The position numbers and the translations under genes were made by a program. Source: Vigna angularis (lineage: Eukaryota; Streptophyta; Magnoliopsida; Fabales; Fabaceae). From it: 64,000 nt of DNA. The stretch's first letter is position 1, and each line of letters starts with the position of its first letter. Under the pieces are notes generated by a model. It was given only the letters and a program-made list of their open reading frames with translations, was not told the origin of the DNA and made no database searches. The DNA lies in assembly GCF_016808095.1 (NCBI RefSeq), contig NC_068979.1, positions 23,085,444 to 23,149,443 of the forward strand, written 5' to 3'. Of this stretch, positions 25,120-36,376 are shown in pieces.

Positions 25120-25312
25120 TTTCGAATTGAAGGTCAAATCGAATCGATTTATCTTGAAGATTAGGAAGTTGATTATGGCTTGAGATGAGATTGCCTAGAT
25201 CAAAATTGAGTCGAGTGAATGTTGACACAAGTCTATTTGGATGTAACTCGAGTCAAGTTGGCTTAAGACAATGTTAAACTAAGTCGAATATTGAGTTGAG
25301 TTAGGTCGAGTC
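25120..25312. repeat. GAGTCAAGTT-type minisatellite, left part
   Basis: Variants of GAGTCGAGT, GAGTCAAGTTGG and GTTGAGTTAGGTCGAGTC, like those at 2690-3440. The array appears to continue at 27760, on the far side of a copia-type insertion. Confidence 0.55.
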
Positions 25313-25313
25313 A

Positions 25314-25538
25314 ATTAGAGAATAATAATAATATATGTGTAATTATAGAAACAAAATAATTAGATAATCAAATCCATGATTTATTAGATGACAACTATAT
25401 GTATAACAAAGTTATAGAAAATTGGTTGATCTATAGAAAATTCATTATTAGCAAATAAATAAATAAATATATATATCCCTGTACTTCGTTTCAAAAAATG
25501 AAAAAATAAAATATTTTAAGTTTAATACTTTTTCTATT
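25314..25538 (+). repeat. 5' LTR of the copia element
   Basis: Matches the 3' LTR along its length, but has only about five TA units at 25467-25477 where the 3' copy has about thirty. Confidence 0.6.
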
Positions 25539-25559
25539 TGATATCAATAGCTTAACATT

Positions 25560-27440
25560 GTTTTAAAACTTAAAGGATCCAGTGGAGGCCAATTCTAATT
25601 CAACACAAAGAATCCCTCTTCTCATATGTTCTATCAAGGTGGATAGGAATAATTATTTGTTTTGGAAGACGATGGTGTTGTTACTAATTTGTGGTGCCAA
25701 GATGGACAAATGCACCCTTAGAGGATAATAGAGGATAAAAAACTCTTTGAGGTGTATGTTCAACTCCATGAAAGAAGATATTGCAAAACAATTTTTACAT
25801 TGTGAGATATCCAAGGAACTTAAGAAACTCAATCCTTGGCTGATGCACATACCAAGTCTCAGGCTTATTAAAATTTGAATCTCGTAATTGCAAGAAAGAC
25901 TCGTTGAAGATGGAAGACTATGATCAAAATGAAGACTCATGTAGACAATCTCAAGCTTGCAATAATTGTTCAATTGTATGATAAAGTTTCTCTAACCTGG
26001 GTAAATTTACACGCACAACTCCTGAACTTTGAAAATAGGTTAGAACGTCTGGATAATTTCTCTAGTCTCAATCTAAACGCTTCAACTAATGTGACTACTA
26101 AAGCCAACCTCAAAGGAGGTAGGTTCTACAATCAAGGAGGATGAAGAGTATGAGTACAAAAATACTCGTACATACGAGTATCCTTGAATAAAATCCACGA
26201 CGAATAGTTGGTATCCGTGGGTAACAGGTATTTATTACACACAGGTATTTCAATATCCGCTTATAAACGGGTCAGGTGTAGATATCATACTATCTGTACT
26301 CGAGGGTATCCATTACCCACAAAAACTTAAAATTAAAATTTAATTTATATTTATTAAGTTAAATTTAATTAAAATTAAATTATAATTTAGATTTAATTTA
26401 ATTTATATTATATTTTATATTTTGTTTTGCAATTTTTTTTAAATTTTATTTCAAAAATTTATAAAATATTTTTTTTAAAAATATTCATGGGTATTCACAA
26501 GTACCCGTAGGTTTTAAAATACCTAAAAATATTTTTTAAATGGGTATCCAGCAGGTAACGAGGCGGGTAATAGGTGAATTCTTTTGTTACGGGTTTGGTT
26601 GTCGGTAGGCATTATCCATGCCCAACTTGATCCGTTGTCATCCTAATGGAGAGGCTCAAACCAACGAGGATCAAGAGGTGGAAGAGGAAAAGAAGGAAGG
26701 AGTAGGGATACCTACATGTTAGGCCTGTGGTAAGCTTGGACATACATCTATTCAATAATTCTATCATTTTGATTAAAGGAAAGGACAAAAAATCACAATG
26801 CTCTCATTGCTTCACCTAACACTGTTAGAGTATTAATTGGTACCTTAAGAATGGAACTTCAAATCATGTCACTCATGACTTTGGTCAGCTTCAGGATTAC
26901 ACTGAACATGATGCTAAGCATAATTTAATGGTTGGTAATGGTAAAAAATTAAGTATTGTAGCCTCTAGTAGTACCACTCTAAATGGTGGCCATAATCAAA
27001 TTAACTTACATGACATTTTGTATGTTCTTGAGATTACAAAAAATCTATTAAGTAACTTTGGACTTATAATAATACCATTGTTAAGTTTAATGCTACTCAA
27101 TGTTTTGTGAAAGATAAGTTGATAAGAAAAATTATACTAAAAGGTACGTAGAATTAATGATGGATTCTACAAACTCTCATGAGTTATCTCTCAGCAAAAT
27201 TTGAATCCAAGAGTCTTCATATCCATCAAAGAGGGTTGACATAGAAAACTTGGTCACCCTAGTAGCTAGGTTCTAGCCTCTAACCTTGTATTGTACAATA
27301 GAATGAAACACAATAAAATTGACTTACACTACATTTGAGATCAAGTATTGCAAGGTCAAATTGTCATAGTATATGTCCTCCTCAGACTAGACAAGTGACT
27401 ATTTGATAAAGGCTCTCTCTCGCTCATTCAGTTCCAAGAC
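25560..27440 (+). pseudogene. Broken copia gag and pol start (zinc knuckle, protease, pre-integrase)
   Basis: Order seen: a gag start resembling VDRNNYLFWKTMVLLL (about 25635), gag helices (LTWVNLHAQLLNFENRLE near 26000), a zinc-knuckle remnant C-x-AC-GKLGHTS with stops (about 26720), a protease-like segment with NGTSNHVTHDF and LMVGNGKKLSI (26850-26960) followed by LHDILYVLEITKNLLS, and a GAG-pre-integrase remnant near 27250. The copia protease active site DSG reads KNG here, so the enzyme would be dead. Several stops and frameshifts are present, and a 0.5-kb insertion splits gag at 26139. Confidence 0.72.
26139..26643. mobile_element. Small TIR element inserted in the copia gag region
   Basis: Left GGATGAAGAGTATGAG and inverted right GGATGACAACGGATCAAG enclose GGGTAT/ACCCGT-rich subterminal blocks and an AT-rich centre, the plan of legume hAT-type MITEs. 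It interrupts gag between NQGG (26138) and the glutamate-rich segment after 26644. The flanking octamers match only partly, so the superfamily is uncertain. Confidence 0.55.
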
Positions 27441-27481
27441 AAACTTGACGTGATTCCATCACCCACTTGTTTGAGAAGGGA

Positions 27482-27624
27482 AATCAGAGAATAATTGTAA
27501 TATAACCATAATTATAGGAACAATAATAATTAGATAATCAAATCTATGAAGTATTGTATGACAATTGTACGTATAACAAAATTATGTGAATTTGGTTGTT
27601 TGATAAGAAGCTCATTATTAATAA

Positions 27625-27695
<71 letters not shown>

Positions 27696-27759
27696 TATTG
27701 ATTTGTTTAAAAATGCAAAAATAAAATATTTTAAGTTCAATACTTTTTTTATCTTAGTA
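27482..27759 (+). repeat. 3' LTR of the copia element, with TA expansion
   Basis: Homologous to 25314-25538, but enlarged by a (TA)n tract at 27631-27690. The expansion therefore happened after insertion. Confidence 0.6.
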
Positions 27760-27960
27760 GAGTCAGGTTGGTTCAAGTCTAGAACAAATTGAGCCTAAGA
27801 CTAATTGACTTAACACATATTAGGTCTAGTTAAGTCAGTTTGAAGCATTGTCTAGTGAAATTGGTCTGATGTATGTTTAGTCAAACTTAAGTTAAATTGA
27901 AAAAAATTAAATCAAGTTAAGTCTAATCAAGTTGTGCCTATATTCGATTGAAGCATCAAA
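27760..27960. repeat. GAGTCAAGTT-type minisatellite, right part
   Basis: AGTCAGGTTGGTTCAAGTC and related words resume at the 3' LTR border, consistent with one array split by the copia element. Confidence 0.5.
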
Positions 27961-29878
27961 TTTACATCAAATTAAAACTATATAAAACTTAGTATGATGA
28001 ATTCTACATCAAATTTATTAAATAGACTAAACTATATTTAATTTAATTAATAAATTGATAAAGTGAATTAAATTATATTTAATTCAATTTAAATTGAATA
28101 AAAAAATTTAAAATTATTTGATTTAATTAAAATGAATATAAATTATTAATCCATTTATTTTATTAAATTTAAATTAAATCTTAACTAAATTTTGAAAAAT
28201 CTAATATATGATCGCTTTGTTTTAAGAGAGAGGAATAAAATATTTAAAATTTGATCTTACATTACAAGTTATGTATGCAACTTTTCTCTTTATTCTTTTG
28301 TTCTTTTATGGAAGTCGTTACGTGAAATTTGAAGTTACAAACTTTTTTTTATTTTAAAAGAAGTGGTATAGTCTCGTATGACTTGACAAGTGGGGCTTAT
28401 AGACCAACGTGCAAGTTATAATACGTCATATAACATTTCTTTTTCTTTTAAAGAAATGAGTGAAAGCAGAAATCACCATGTGAAGTAACCATTTTCATCC
28501 ATTTGCTGAGAAGGTGAAAGCAATCTCCTGTCTATATATAATTTGAAATAAAAACCTTATTTTAATAACTACTAATGCACCTTATAGATGAAATTTTACA
28601 GATAGAAAAAAATAAATTATCGATAAATTTATTATTAAAATTTATTGGTAATATATAATTTGATAGATTTTTCTATAATTAAATTTTTAATAATTACAAA
28701 TTTTAAAATTTATCAATAAAATTCGTTAATAAATTAAAATATTTTCGTTAATAATTTAAAATGTTTATTATTAATAAATTTATTTGTTAATAAATTTATC
28801 GATAAAAAAAATAGAAAATTTTTCTTTCAAATAACCCATATCTAATTTAACATGGAAGAAATAATTTTTTTTTTTCATATCTAAACATATCCAAGTTGTG
28901 GATGAGCTTGAGAGTTGATAGACTAAGCTCGACAGACCGTACTTGAGCCATGTCATTACCAACAAATATCATCTCTAAGTAATTATCAACATATATATCA
29001 ATAGACATTAGGAGACATTAGGAGAGACATATTCATTGGTAATTACCAATGAACAATATTTATTAGTAAATCCTATTGACAACACTTTTACTGATGAATT
29101 TTTGCAGAATAAATCTTTTTATAGTATGTATAAAACATTTTTTTTCTCTTTTTCAAAAAATATTTTCAACTTTTATCTATATATTTTTAATTACATTACA
29201 ATAAATACCATGAATTCACAATATAAATTCCTTTTCATAACAATTTTTACACAATAAACACTAACAAAAGTTAAACTTCATGAAGCTTGAAACGATTTAT
29301 GAAGAAATAAAATTTAATATTTGAAATTAAAAAATCATAGCATGAAAATTGAAATTTTTTAACAATATCAAGATTAGCAATGATCTCGTACTAATTTCTT
29401 CCTTAAAGACATGGAAAATGTTAAACTGGAGTCTTACATGTATCCAGTTATTTGCTAACAATCATTCAACTTTTTAGAAATAACACTATAGCTACAAAGA
29501 GTATGACAATTCGGAAGAGTCGCATTCAAACAAGATGTTTGTATAATTTGTTTTACAATTAAATATGTTTTTGATATCTAAATTTAAACACAAATTAAAT
29601 TTGATTTTATAAATTTTCAATTAAAATTGGTATAAATTTAAGTCTTAATGTCTCATAATCCTATGGTGTTGAACTTTAATGGGAGGGCCTAGGGATAAGA
29701 AAGTATGATTGCTCTCAATTTAACAACCGGCATAAATTGAAAACCAACAATGTTTGTGGTACTAAAATCACATGATAATTTCAATGTGTTGTTGGGTAGG
29801 GAATGAATGCATACGGAATTAGAGTTTCTCATTCCACAACTCAAATTTCTCTAAATAAAATACTTATAATTTTTTTTT
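27961..29878. other. AT-rich stretch with a possible decayed CACTA-like element
   Basis: Between about 28560 and 29115 there are many GATAAATTTAT/AATTTATTGGTAA words. They look like C-to-T decayed versions of the CCGACGGATTT/CCGTCGGTAA repeats common in plant CACTA elements. No ends were defined. The remainder shows nothing recognisable. Confidence 0.3.
29032..29053. other. Perfect 22-bp palindrome
   Basis: TTCATTGGTAATTACCAATGAA without a spacer reads the same on both strands. It follows a GACATTAGGA repeat (29005-29024). The context suggests a remnant of a transposon subterminal region. Confidence 0.8.
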
Positions 29879-31512
29879 GTTTAATACATCGGTCCCTACT
29901 TTTAGGAGTTTGGTTCAAAGTGATCATACATTTTAAAAAAGTTCAGTAAGACCCCATATTTCGTTAAAAAATATTCAATCCGGTCCTTTTCGCTCACGTC
30001 GTTAAAAACATAACGGTGCAAATGCCACTGTGGCCAAACCTAAGTGAGCTGTGCAGTTTAATGAATACGTGACACGTTTGAAGAAGTTGCACTATGTAAA
30101 TATTTAAAAAAAAATTAAAATGACGTAAGTTACGTGCAAATCCCAACGGCCATACCATCTGCAAATCCTCCAACCTGGTCCAAAATCACTCTCTAATGAT
30201 GATGGAATGACAACGCCATTGCATTTGCATCAGAGGGCTCAACCCCAATAATCTTCACCTTTGGATTAACACTCTTCACATAACAATCACCATAGAGCAG
30301 ATAACTCCCTTTTTTCAACAACTCCATGGGAAGCTTTGCCATCATATTATAAGTTTCACGAATCTTAAATGAGAAAACGGGTTGCAAATCCTCTCTCTTG
30401 AGCCAAATCTTAACCCCGAGTTTCCAGAAAGCTTTGGCGTCAATTGTAGAGAGGACTCAATTGCTACGTCGTAGACCTTCGAAGTGAGAATATTCGTCAA
30501 ATAACTCAACGCATTCATCACGCCGTCGCCACCACTGTCGGACCGAGACCGGTGGGTACTAGAGGGAATCCAGCGAGACCTGGGGGCGCGGGGGAGCCAC
30601 TAGCTGGGTATCTTTTTGCAAGTGAAGAGTTTCAATGCATGTGGGGGCCATGGTAAGATGAAGAGAAATATTATATTTTCTTCATGTATAGTGTAGACGT
30701 TGGAATCCAAAGAGTTAGAAGGGGTTCTTGACATTGACATTTAATGGTTTTCGTGGTATCTACCTTGGGAGGGAAATCATAATATGGTTAATACCAAGTG
30801 CATGAAATTATTGTTGTGCATGTGTTGCTATGTCCCTTGTTGATAGGTAAAGTACCAAATGATATTCTGGGATTGCATGAGTGGATTATAAGAATGTTGA
30901 AGGGTTACAAGCTAAGGTTTTCGTTGTGCAGATTTTAAATTTTGAGTCTATAAAATAGGTTTAGGGAAGCTAAAGGAGTTTTCTTTGAAGATATAAAGAT
31001 TGATGAGAGAGGTGCAGAGGTTATCTAATGGTCACAGTTTCGTTGTTAATAAGTAAGGATTCTTTGTTTTAGTTATATTGATGTCATCCTAACAGTGAAA
31101 TATCTAATTTTATGGGTTTCGAAAATTATATCATTTTTGAGTTATTATTGAGTGGAATAGTATATAGGGTGATAAAGAGTGGAATCTGGAGGTGGGTGGA
31201 TAAAACTGGTGCATTATTGGGTAGTGTTCAGAGAAATATTCTCTTTGTAATCAATACATCAATATCTCTCTCTTCGACCATTAAACGTTTCTCTTTCTGC
31301 ATTTAATTCTTTCAGCCACGTATTCATGAAACTGCACAGGTCATTCAGGTTTGGCCACCGTGACATTTGCACCGTTATATTTTTAATAGGATGAGCGAAA
31401 AGGAGCAGATTGAACATTTTTTAACGAAAGATGAGGCCCTGAACCTTTTTTTAAAAGATTGGATCACTTTGAACCAAACCCTTAAAAGTAAGGACCAAAT
31501 AATGTATTAAAC
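29879..31512. mobile_element. Pack-MULE carrying a threonine deaminase fragment
   Basis: Left end GTTTAATACATCGGTCCCT and inverted right end GTTTAATACATTATTTGGTCC continue as about 200-base diverged arms (shared GGTTTGGTTCAAAGTGATC, CTTTTCGCTCA, ATAACGGTGCAAATG, GGTGGCCAAACC/TGTGGCCAAACC). Flanks are runs of 8-9 T, compatible with a 9-bp duplication but low in information. The interior holds a threonine deaminase-derived fragment on the minus strand. A further unidentified segment (30650-31300) includes FREAKGVFFEDIKIDERGAE-like sequence on the plus strand. No transposase was found. Confidence 0.82.
30130..30545 (-). pseudogene. Captured, internally deleted threonine deaminase fragment
   Basis: On the minus strand the reading is MNALSYLTNILTSKVYDVAI, then, after a frameshift near 30430, [19 protein letters not shown] and [15 protein letters not shown]. 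It then jumps to [18 protein letters not shown] and [11 protein letters not shown], a TAG stop, and RVILDQVGGFADGMAV. These are segments of plastid biosynthetic threonine deaminase (OMR1), which makes 2-oxobutanoate for isoleucine synthesis. The FSFK motif carries the PLP-binding lysine and is kept. About 150 residues between the two blocks, including the glycine-rich phosphate loop, are missing, so no enzyme can form. Location within MULE arms indicates transposon capture; intron loss or chance deletion could have joined the blocks. Confidence 0.85.
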
Positions 31513-34500
31513 TTTTTTTTGTTTGTTCTAGTAAACTGAGCAAAAGTTTTAAATCTATATGTTTCAACATTAAAGACTAGTGTAGCTAGTATGTTGTCTT
31601 CTAATTAGAAAGTTTCAAGTTTTGAAAAAAAAAACAAAAAGAAAAATTCATTTATAAAAAACTCTTTTATGCTTAAATTAATAAAAGTTATAGAAAAAAA
31701 AATAGAATAAGTAGTATAATAGTGAATGTGAGAATTAAATAGTATTTTGTACAATGATACGCTATATTTATAGATTATTTTTATCATTAAATAAATATAT
31801 AAATATGATAAACAAATTTTATTACTCTGACTTTTTCATAATATATTCAATTATTATATCACATCAATATATTCAAATTGTTTTAGTAACAATAATATCT
31901 TTAAGAATATCACTTAACTCTGGATAATTTAGAGATTTACACTAAGTATGTCCAAACATGAATATTTATTTCAGACTAATTTTTTACGAGTAGATGATAA
32001 AAAGTGAAATAGAATACATTATTTATTATTTAGGTAAAGATTTAATTAATACTGAAACACGATAAGGCCCAATTAAAAAATTATATCTTTTTTTATTTCT
32101 CATGTAGAAGACTTAAGTATTTAAAATCTCATTATGTAATTTTTTTTTTTGAAAAATCAATATTATGTCTAAATCTTTGGTATGTAATAGAATTAGTAGA
32201 TGTTGACTACTCTATAATTATTATATAAAATTGAAAGTTGAAATTATATACTGTTAAAAAATAACTTTTAACACGTTACTAGGTTAAAAAATAAATTTTA
32301 AGTTTAACTTAATTTTATAAAACCAATTTCTAAAATAAAGTTTACATCCAATCCATTTATATATTTTTATATATTATGAATTGATTTTATTTCGAGATTT
32401 TCAACACAAATCTTAATTAAACGAGTATTTGAGCGTACGAGTGGATTTTGTAACTTGCATGGATTTTGAGAGGGAACATAGGAGAAGAGAAGTTTGAGAA
32501 AAGGGTGGGAACGTTAGATGTCCCAGCAGGCTTTTGAATTCATTTATAACAAATTCAGATCCGTCAACTTAGTTGATCCTAACTAAGCCACAGTCCGAGA
32601 TATTCTTAAGTACAACAGGTATGAGACAATGCCCTCACATTGATCCGTTTATGGTACTCACTACACTGAGGACAAGGATAATTAATGAACCTTGTGCTTC
32701 GACTTAGATCCCAAGCTGCAAGAGAGGAAAAGGAAAAAGACGCCAAAGAGCTTCACTTAACATCACTTTCACCAAAATCAAATGCCGAATACAGCAGTGT
32801 TCCTCTTTTCAGGACCACATAAAACTTTTGACCTTAGCTGTATAAGCCTACAAAGCAATCACATTTCAAAAAACAACACACCCTAGAGCATGACATTTTT
32901 GACTCCTCTCTTTTAACTTCTCAGCCACTCTAACCCATCACAACACAACAAGCAAAATACCAATTAACACTCATTAATGTTTTATTCTTTTTCTCATATA
33001 GCCTAAGACACCCTTTTACCACTGTGATCCAAAAATGGAAATTGCAATCAATTATTTAATTAATTGCACTACTTTAGTGTGTGTGTGTGTGTGTTTCTTC
33101 AGGCTAAAACTTTTTTTTTTTCACGTGAATAATGTCAAGGCGCACAAGGGCCATCCCTGAAAGGTGCCTCCATTTATAACTTGTCAATGGATGATGCAAC
33201 ACATTGAGTAAAATATTAATGCAGATAATATTTTAAAGGGTGAGACACTTTACATGGACTTTTTCATGGGCGAACCAAAATTCAACAGCTGACAAGATTC
33301 TGCAACGGACAAATTCTTCATGAAGAAACAAAGGCATGGGATTAATTGCCAGAATGAATTTCAAATATTATAATGCTTAAATCTGAGGAAGCTGTCAACA
33401 TCCTCAATGAGCTAGCTTGTGCTAAAAGTCCTTCCCAATCCACTTTGTTCAAGCGAGCCACACCAGAAATCTTGACTTCTGTAGCATGGTTTAGTAGTGT
33501 TCTCCATCTGTTACATGCTGCTTTTTTTTTTTTTTCCTTTACTTTGGTTTCAACGTTAGATTTGCTCACAAGCTCACAGTTGCTTGAAGAAGTTCAATTT
33601 CATTCGTGGGGATGCCAAAGTTACTAAATTCAACTTTCTTATGGGACAAGTAGCTAACAACTTTCGCAGCCTTCAATGTATGTCACTTCTGTTCATCCAA
33701 GTTGTTGTTTAAGCAACATTTTGAATGTGAATTTGCACCAATAGGATGTGACTTGTAAGTAACCTCTTCTCTTCTCTTCTATCCCGTTAAAGATCTAAAA
33801 TATATTAATAAAAAATTGCTTCCACTCAAGTCTCACAAATTTACCTCAATGCTAGGAAATAGGGACACTATTATTACTTTTGAACTTGTTTTAGTCCTAC
33901 CAAAGGCGACTGTAGCTGTCATGTATTTTATTTCTGCAGATACATTATCAATCAACACAACTCGTTCCTTTTATTTAATTTTTCAGCTTCATTAAGCACA
34001 TGCCAATTATTTCTAACACAATCATCATCAACCGGGACACGTTTTTCAGTTTGGATAATGAAGTCAGAACCAAGATTTTACTCAAAACTACTCAAAGCTA
34101 GCACCTTTGTGGCAATCCTAGTTTGTACTAGGAGCCATATTTAACCGGAACTTTATGCTGAGAAGTAAGGACCAGCAAGTTTTGATAAAGGGTCTTCCTA
34201 ATGCATGAGTAAAACAAGGGTGTGATCCAGACGAGTGCAGAGAGAAAGAGGAACAGGGTTTCCACTTTTCACATCCGAAAGTAAAACAAAGATTGGTTGC
34301 TGTACCCCACCTGAAATTTTGGGATACCTACGCGCATACCTGAACCAGTTTTGAATTTTAGCTAGTAACGTTGGTGTACACTTTTACTGCTAATAACAGC
34401 AGTGACACATGACCTTTTAGAATTCAGAGAGGTGTGTTAAAGCTTTTAATATTGTTTGTTAGTGAGAGCATAAGGGATTAGCCTTTTGATTTTATGGTAG

Positions 34501-34577
34501 AAGTAGTACCAATTTTATTGCTTCAAGTACATGGTTACAAGTGCGAAGTTTTATAACATTGGAAGTGGTTGGTGGGT
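31513..34577. other. Intergenic, 3' flank of the HD-Zip gene
   Basis: AT-rich to about 32450 with one decayed TRIM LTR, then less AT-rich, single-copy-looking DNA with a (TG)9 tract at 33077-33094. Overlapping 75-84 codon ORFs on both strands at 33342-33627 match nothing I recognise. Confidence 0.5.
32282..32406 (-). mobile_element. Decayed TRIM LTR (C-to-T eroded)
   Basis: On the minus strand it starts TGTTGAAAATC, then ATAATATATAAAAATATATAA, GTAAACTTTATTTTA, GGTTTTATAAAATTAAGTTA and ends TTTTTTAACC. It aligns with the TRIM LTR at 43915-44100, with most C positions replaced by T or A. A short PBS-like remnant may follow. Confidence 0.55.
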
Positions 34578-36171
34578 TCAATAGGGCCAGAAACAGAAGG
34601 TTTGATCCTCAACATGGAAGCCAAAATTACAAGGGTTTTCAGGAGGGTCATCATAGCAGGCTTCTTCAACCTTTGGTAAGCAAGGGAGGGTCAAAAGGCT
34701 TTCACTGAGGTTATCCTCTTCATCTTGAGAAAAGTCTGAGTGGTCTGGTTCAAAAGCATGGGAGGAATCAGCAGGCTCCACGAATGAAGAGGGATGGTTC
34801 CCATCAGTGCAATGTGGGCTGTCCGAATCAAGCACATCACTTTTGGCTGAATTGGCATCTTCTTGCTTGCATGTTACCATAATAGGGAGTGACACTTTGG
34901 TCCCATTTTCAGACGTTGAATTTGAAATTAAATCCATAGGCTCTTTGTGGGGTGAATTGACAGCATCAGGAGATGACTTGTCGTCCGAATTCTCCTTCTC
35001 TTTATCTCTAAGAATCAATTTGCTCTCCAGAGAATTCACCTGTTAGTAACAAAATTGTGCCAATCCAATCATTAACCCATTAGTGGGATAAACATTGCAC
35101 TTTATTAAAAGCAAGTAGTAGCATAAAGCACAAAAGCTAAATTGGGAGCATGTATGTATGTGTGTGCGTTGTTTTGTGTCTCTTTTTTCTTATTTCTTTT
35201 ACCTCTGCTTTTAACTTGTCATTCTCTTGAACAAGACTTTCATAGTCACCTTTGAGTCTGTCATAACTAGCTTTCAATGTGCCATAATCTTTTTCTAGCT
35301 GCTTCGTCTTGAACCTTGCCCTTCGGTTTTGGAACCATATAGCCACTTGCCTTGGCTGCAACCCAAGCTCCTTTGCAAGTTGGACCTTCCTTTCAGGTTC
35401 AAGCTTGTTCTCCACCTCAAAGTTCCTTTCAAGGAACTGAACTTGTTCGCTTGTCAGTCTCCTTTTCTTACCCGGTTGATGGAAGCACCCCTCATAATCA
35501 TCATCACAGTTCTCTTCCTTCTCCAACGCTTGAAAAAACGGCCTGTCCGTCATCCTGCCGCCACTAACATTCTCAAAATCAACCATAGATTTTGAACCTG
35601 AAACCAACCACCAAACACAAACAACGACAACAACATCAGTAACAAACAACCGTGTTAAATTTCAATCATAAACAGCTTCCACAAAAAAAAATAACACTTC
35701 CAGACATCTTCAAAGAACAACAGTCCTGAACTGAAAGAAACCACCTTTCAAGTTTCCCACAAAAACAAGAACGCTAACGAGTTTTTTCTTTTCTTTTTTT
35801 TAATTTATTTTCTGCATATACATATAACAAAGGTTTTAAGCTGCGGTCATAAACCATGCAGAAAATTGCAGACTAATTCATCTGCAATTGTGGTTGTGCA
35901 GAAGTCATGGAAACCAGAAAAACCTCGATGGTGTTGTGTTCTTGGACCGATTTCAAAAAGCTCGACATGTATCTATGCGAGTGAAAAGTAATTGATGAGG
36001 AAGGGAAGTAGCAGAAAGGGCATGATTGAGAAGGAAGAGATCACCTTGGAAGGAAGCAGGGTTAGAGGTGTGAGCCCAAAGAGATTCAAGGACTTCCGAG
36101 GAGCAAGGGAGCCTTTCGTTTTGGAGGAGAAGCGACATGGTTGAAGCAGCATGAAGCTTGCCACCCGCCAT
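34578..36171 (-). CDS. HAT5: HD-Zip class I transcription factor, HAT5/ATHB1 type
   Basis: Three exons: 36171-36045, 35597-35203 and 35039-34578, all with GT/AG borders (phases 1 and 0), giving 327 residues. The ORF at 35649 is not the start; the ATG at 36171 ([19 protein letters not shown]) splices to [13 protein letters not shown] at residue 43. The homeodomain is about residues 84-141 ([18 protein letters not shown] to [13 protein letters not shown]). The adjoining leucine zipper (142-184) crosses the last exon junction ([13 protein letters not shown]). The acidic C-terminal half ends FCFWPY, an aromatic AHA-like activation motif comparable to the end of ATHB1. Class I HD-Zips dimerise and bind pseudopalindromic CAATNATTG. 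The DRPFF block before the homeodomain also resembles ATHB1. The leader has uORFs, implying translational control. Assignment to HAT5 rather than ATHB5/6/16 is probable, not certain. Confidence 0.92.
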
Positions 36172-36216
36172 GGGAAGAGGAGTTTTGAGGGGTGGGAGTG
36201 TGTGGTAGTTGTTAGA

Positions 36217-36258
36217 TTAAAGGGTGGTGAAATTGATTTGAGTTGAAAGATAAGCCAT
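36217..36258 (-). CDS. Second, 13-codon uORF in the HD-Zip leader
   Basis: ATG at 36258 reads MAYLSTQINFTTL and stops at 36217, 45 bases before the main ATG. There is no sign of peptide conservation; it may only lower reinitiation. Confidence 0.35.
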   Translation of the reverse strand: MAYLSTQINFTTL

Positions 36259-36295
36259 ATGCAGTAAAAGAAAAGATGAAGGTGTGCAGTTTGAT

Positions 36296-36376
36296 CTAGA
36301 ATTTATGACGAAAGAAGCAGGTGATGAGGAGGAGCATAATGTGGGAATTGTGGGAGTGAGGAGAGATCATAGCCAT
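36296..36376 (-). CDS. 26-codon uORF in the HD-Zip leader (candidate CPuORF)
   Basis: The first ATG downstream of the presumed TATA box lies at 36376. It reads MAMISPHSHNSHIM, then LLLITCFFRHKF, and stops (TAG) at 36296, 124 bases before the main ATG. Arabidopsis ATHB1 mRNA is known to carry a conserved-peptide uORF (CPuORF33) that represses translation of the main ORF. The position, length and hydrophobic/aromatic C-terminus here fit such an element, but I have not aligned the peptides. Confidence 0.6.
   Translation of the reverse strand: MAMISPHSHNSHIMLLLITCFFRHKF

Larger units (their letters stand above)
25314..27759 (+). mobile_element. Deleted Ty1/copia retrotransposon with both LTRs
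   Basis: Two direct repeats (about 25314-25538 and 27482-27759) share AATTAGATAATCAAATC, TATGTATAACAAA/TACGTATAACAAA and AAAATATTTTAAGTT. Immediately after the first comes TGATATCAATAGC, a decayed form of the copia primer-binding site TGGTATCAGAGC. The last purine run before the second is GAGAAGGGAAA. The interior holds gag and the start of pol only; no integrase core, reverse transcriptase or RNase H was found. GAGTCA flanks both ends, but that word is common in the surrounding minisatellite, so it is weak proof of a target duplication. Confidence 0.72.

Noticed and set aside
33342..33627. Overlapping ORFs on both strands near 33.4 kb
   Set aside because: Two equally long frames on opposite strands, neither recognised; no splice context.
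35137..35649. 170-residue ORF as the complete HD-Zip gene
   Set aside because: Its start and its end ([12 protein letters not shown]) are intronic. Splice sites at 35597 and 35203 and flanking exons give the real protein.
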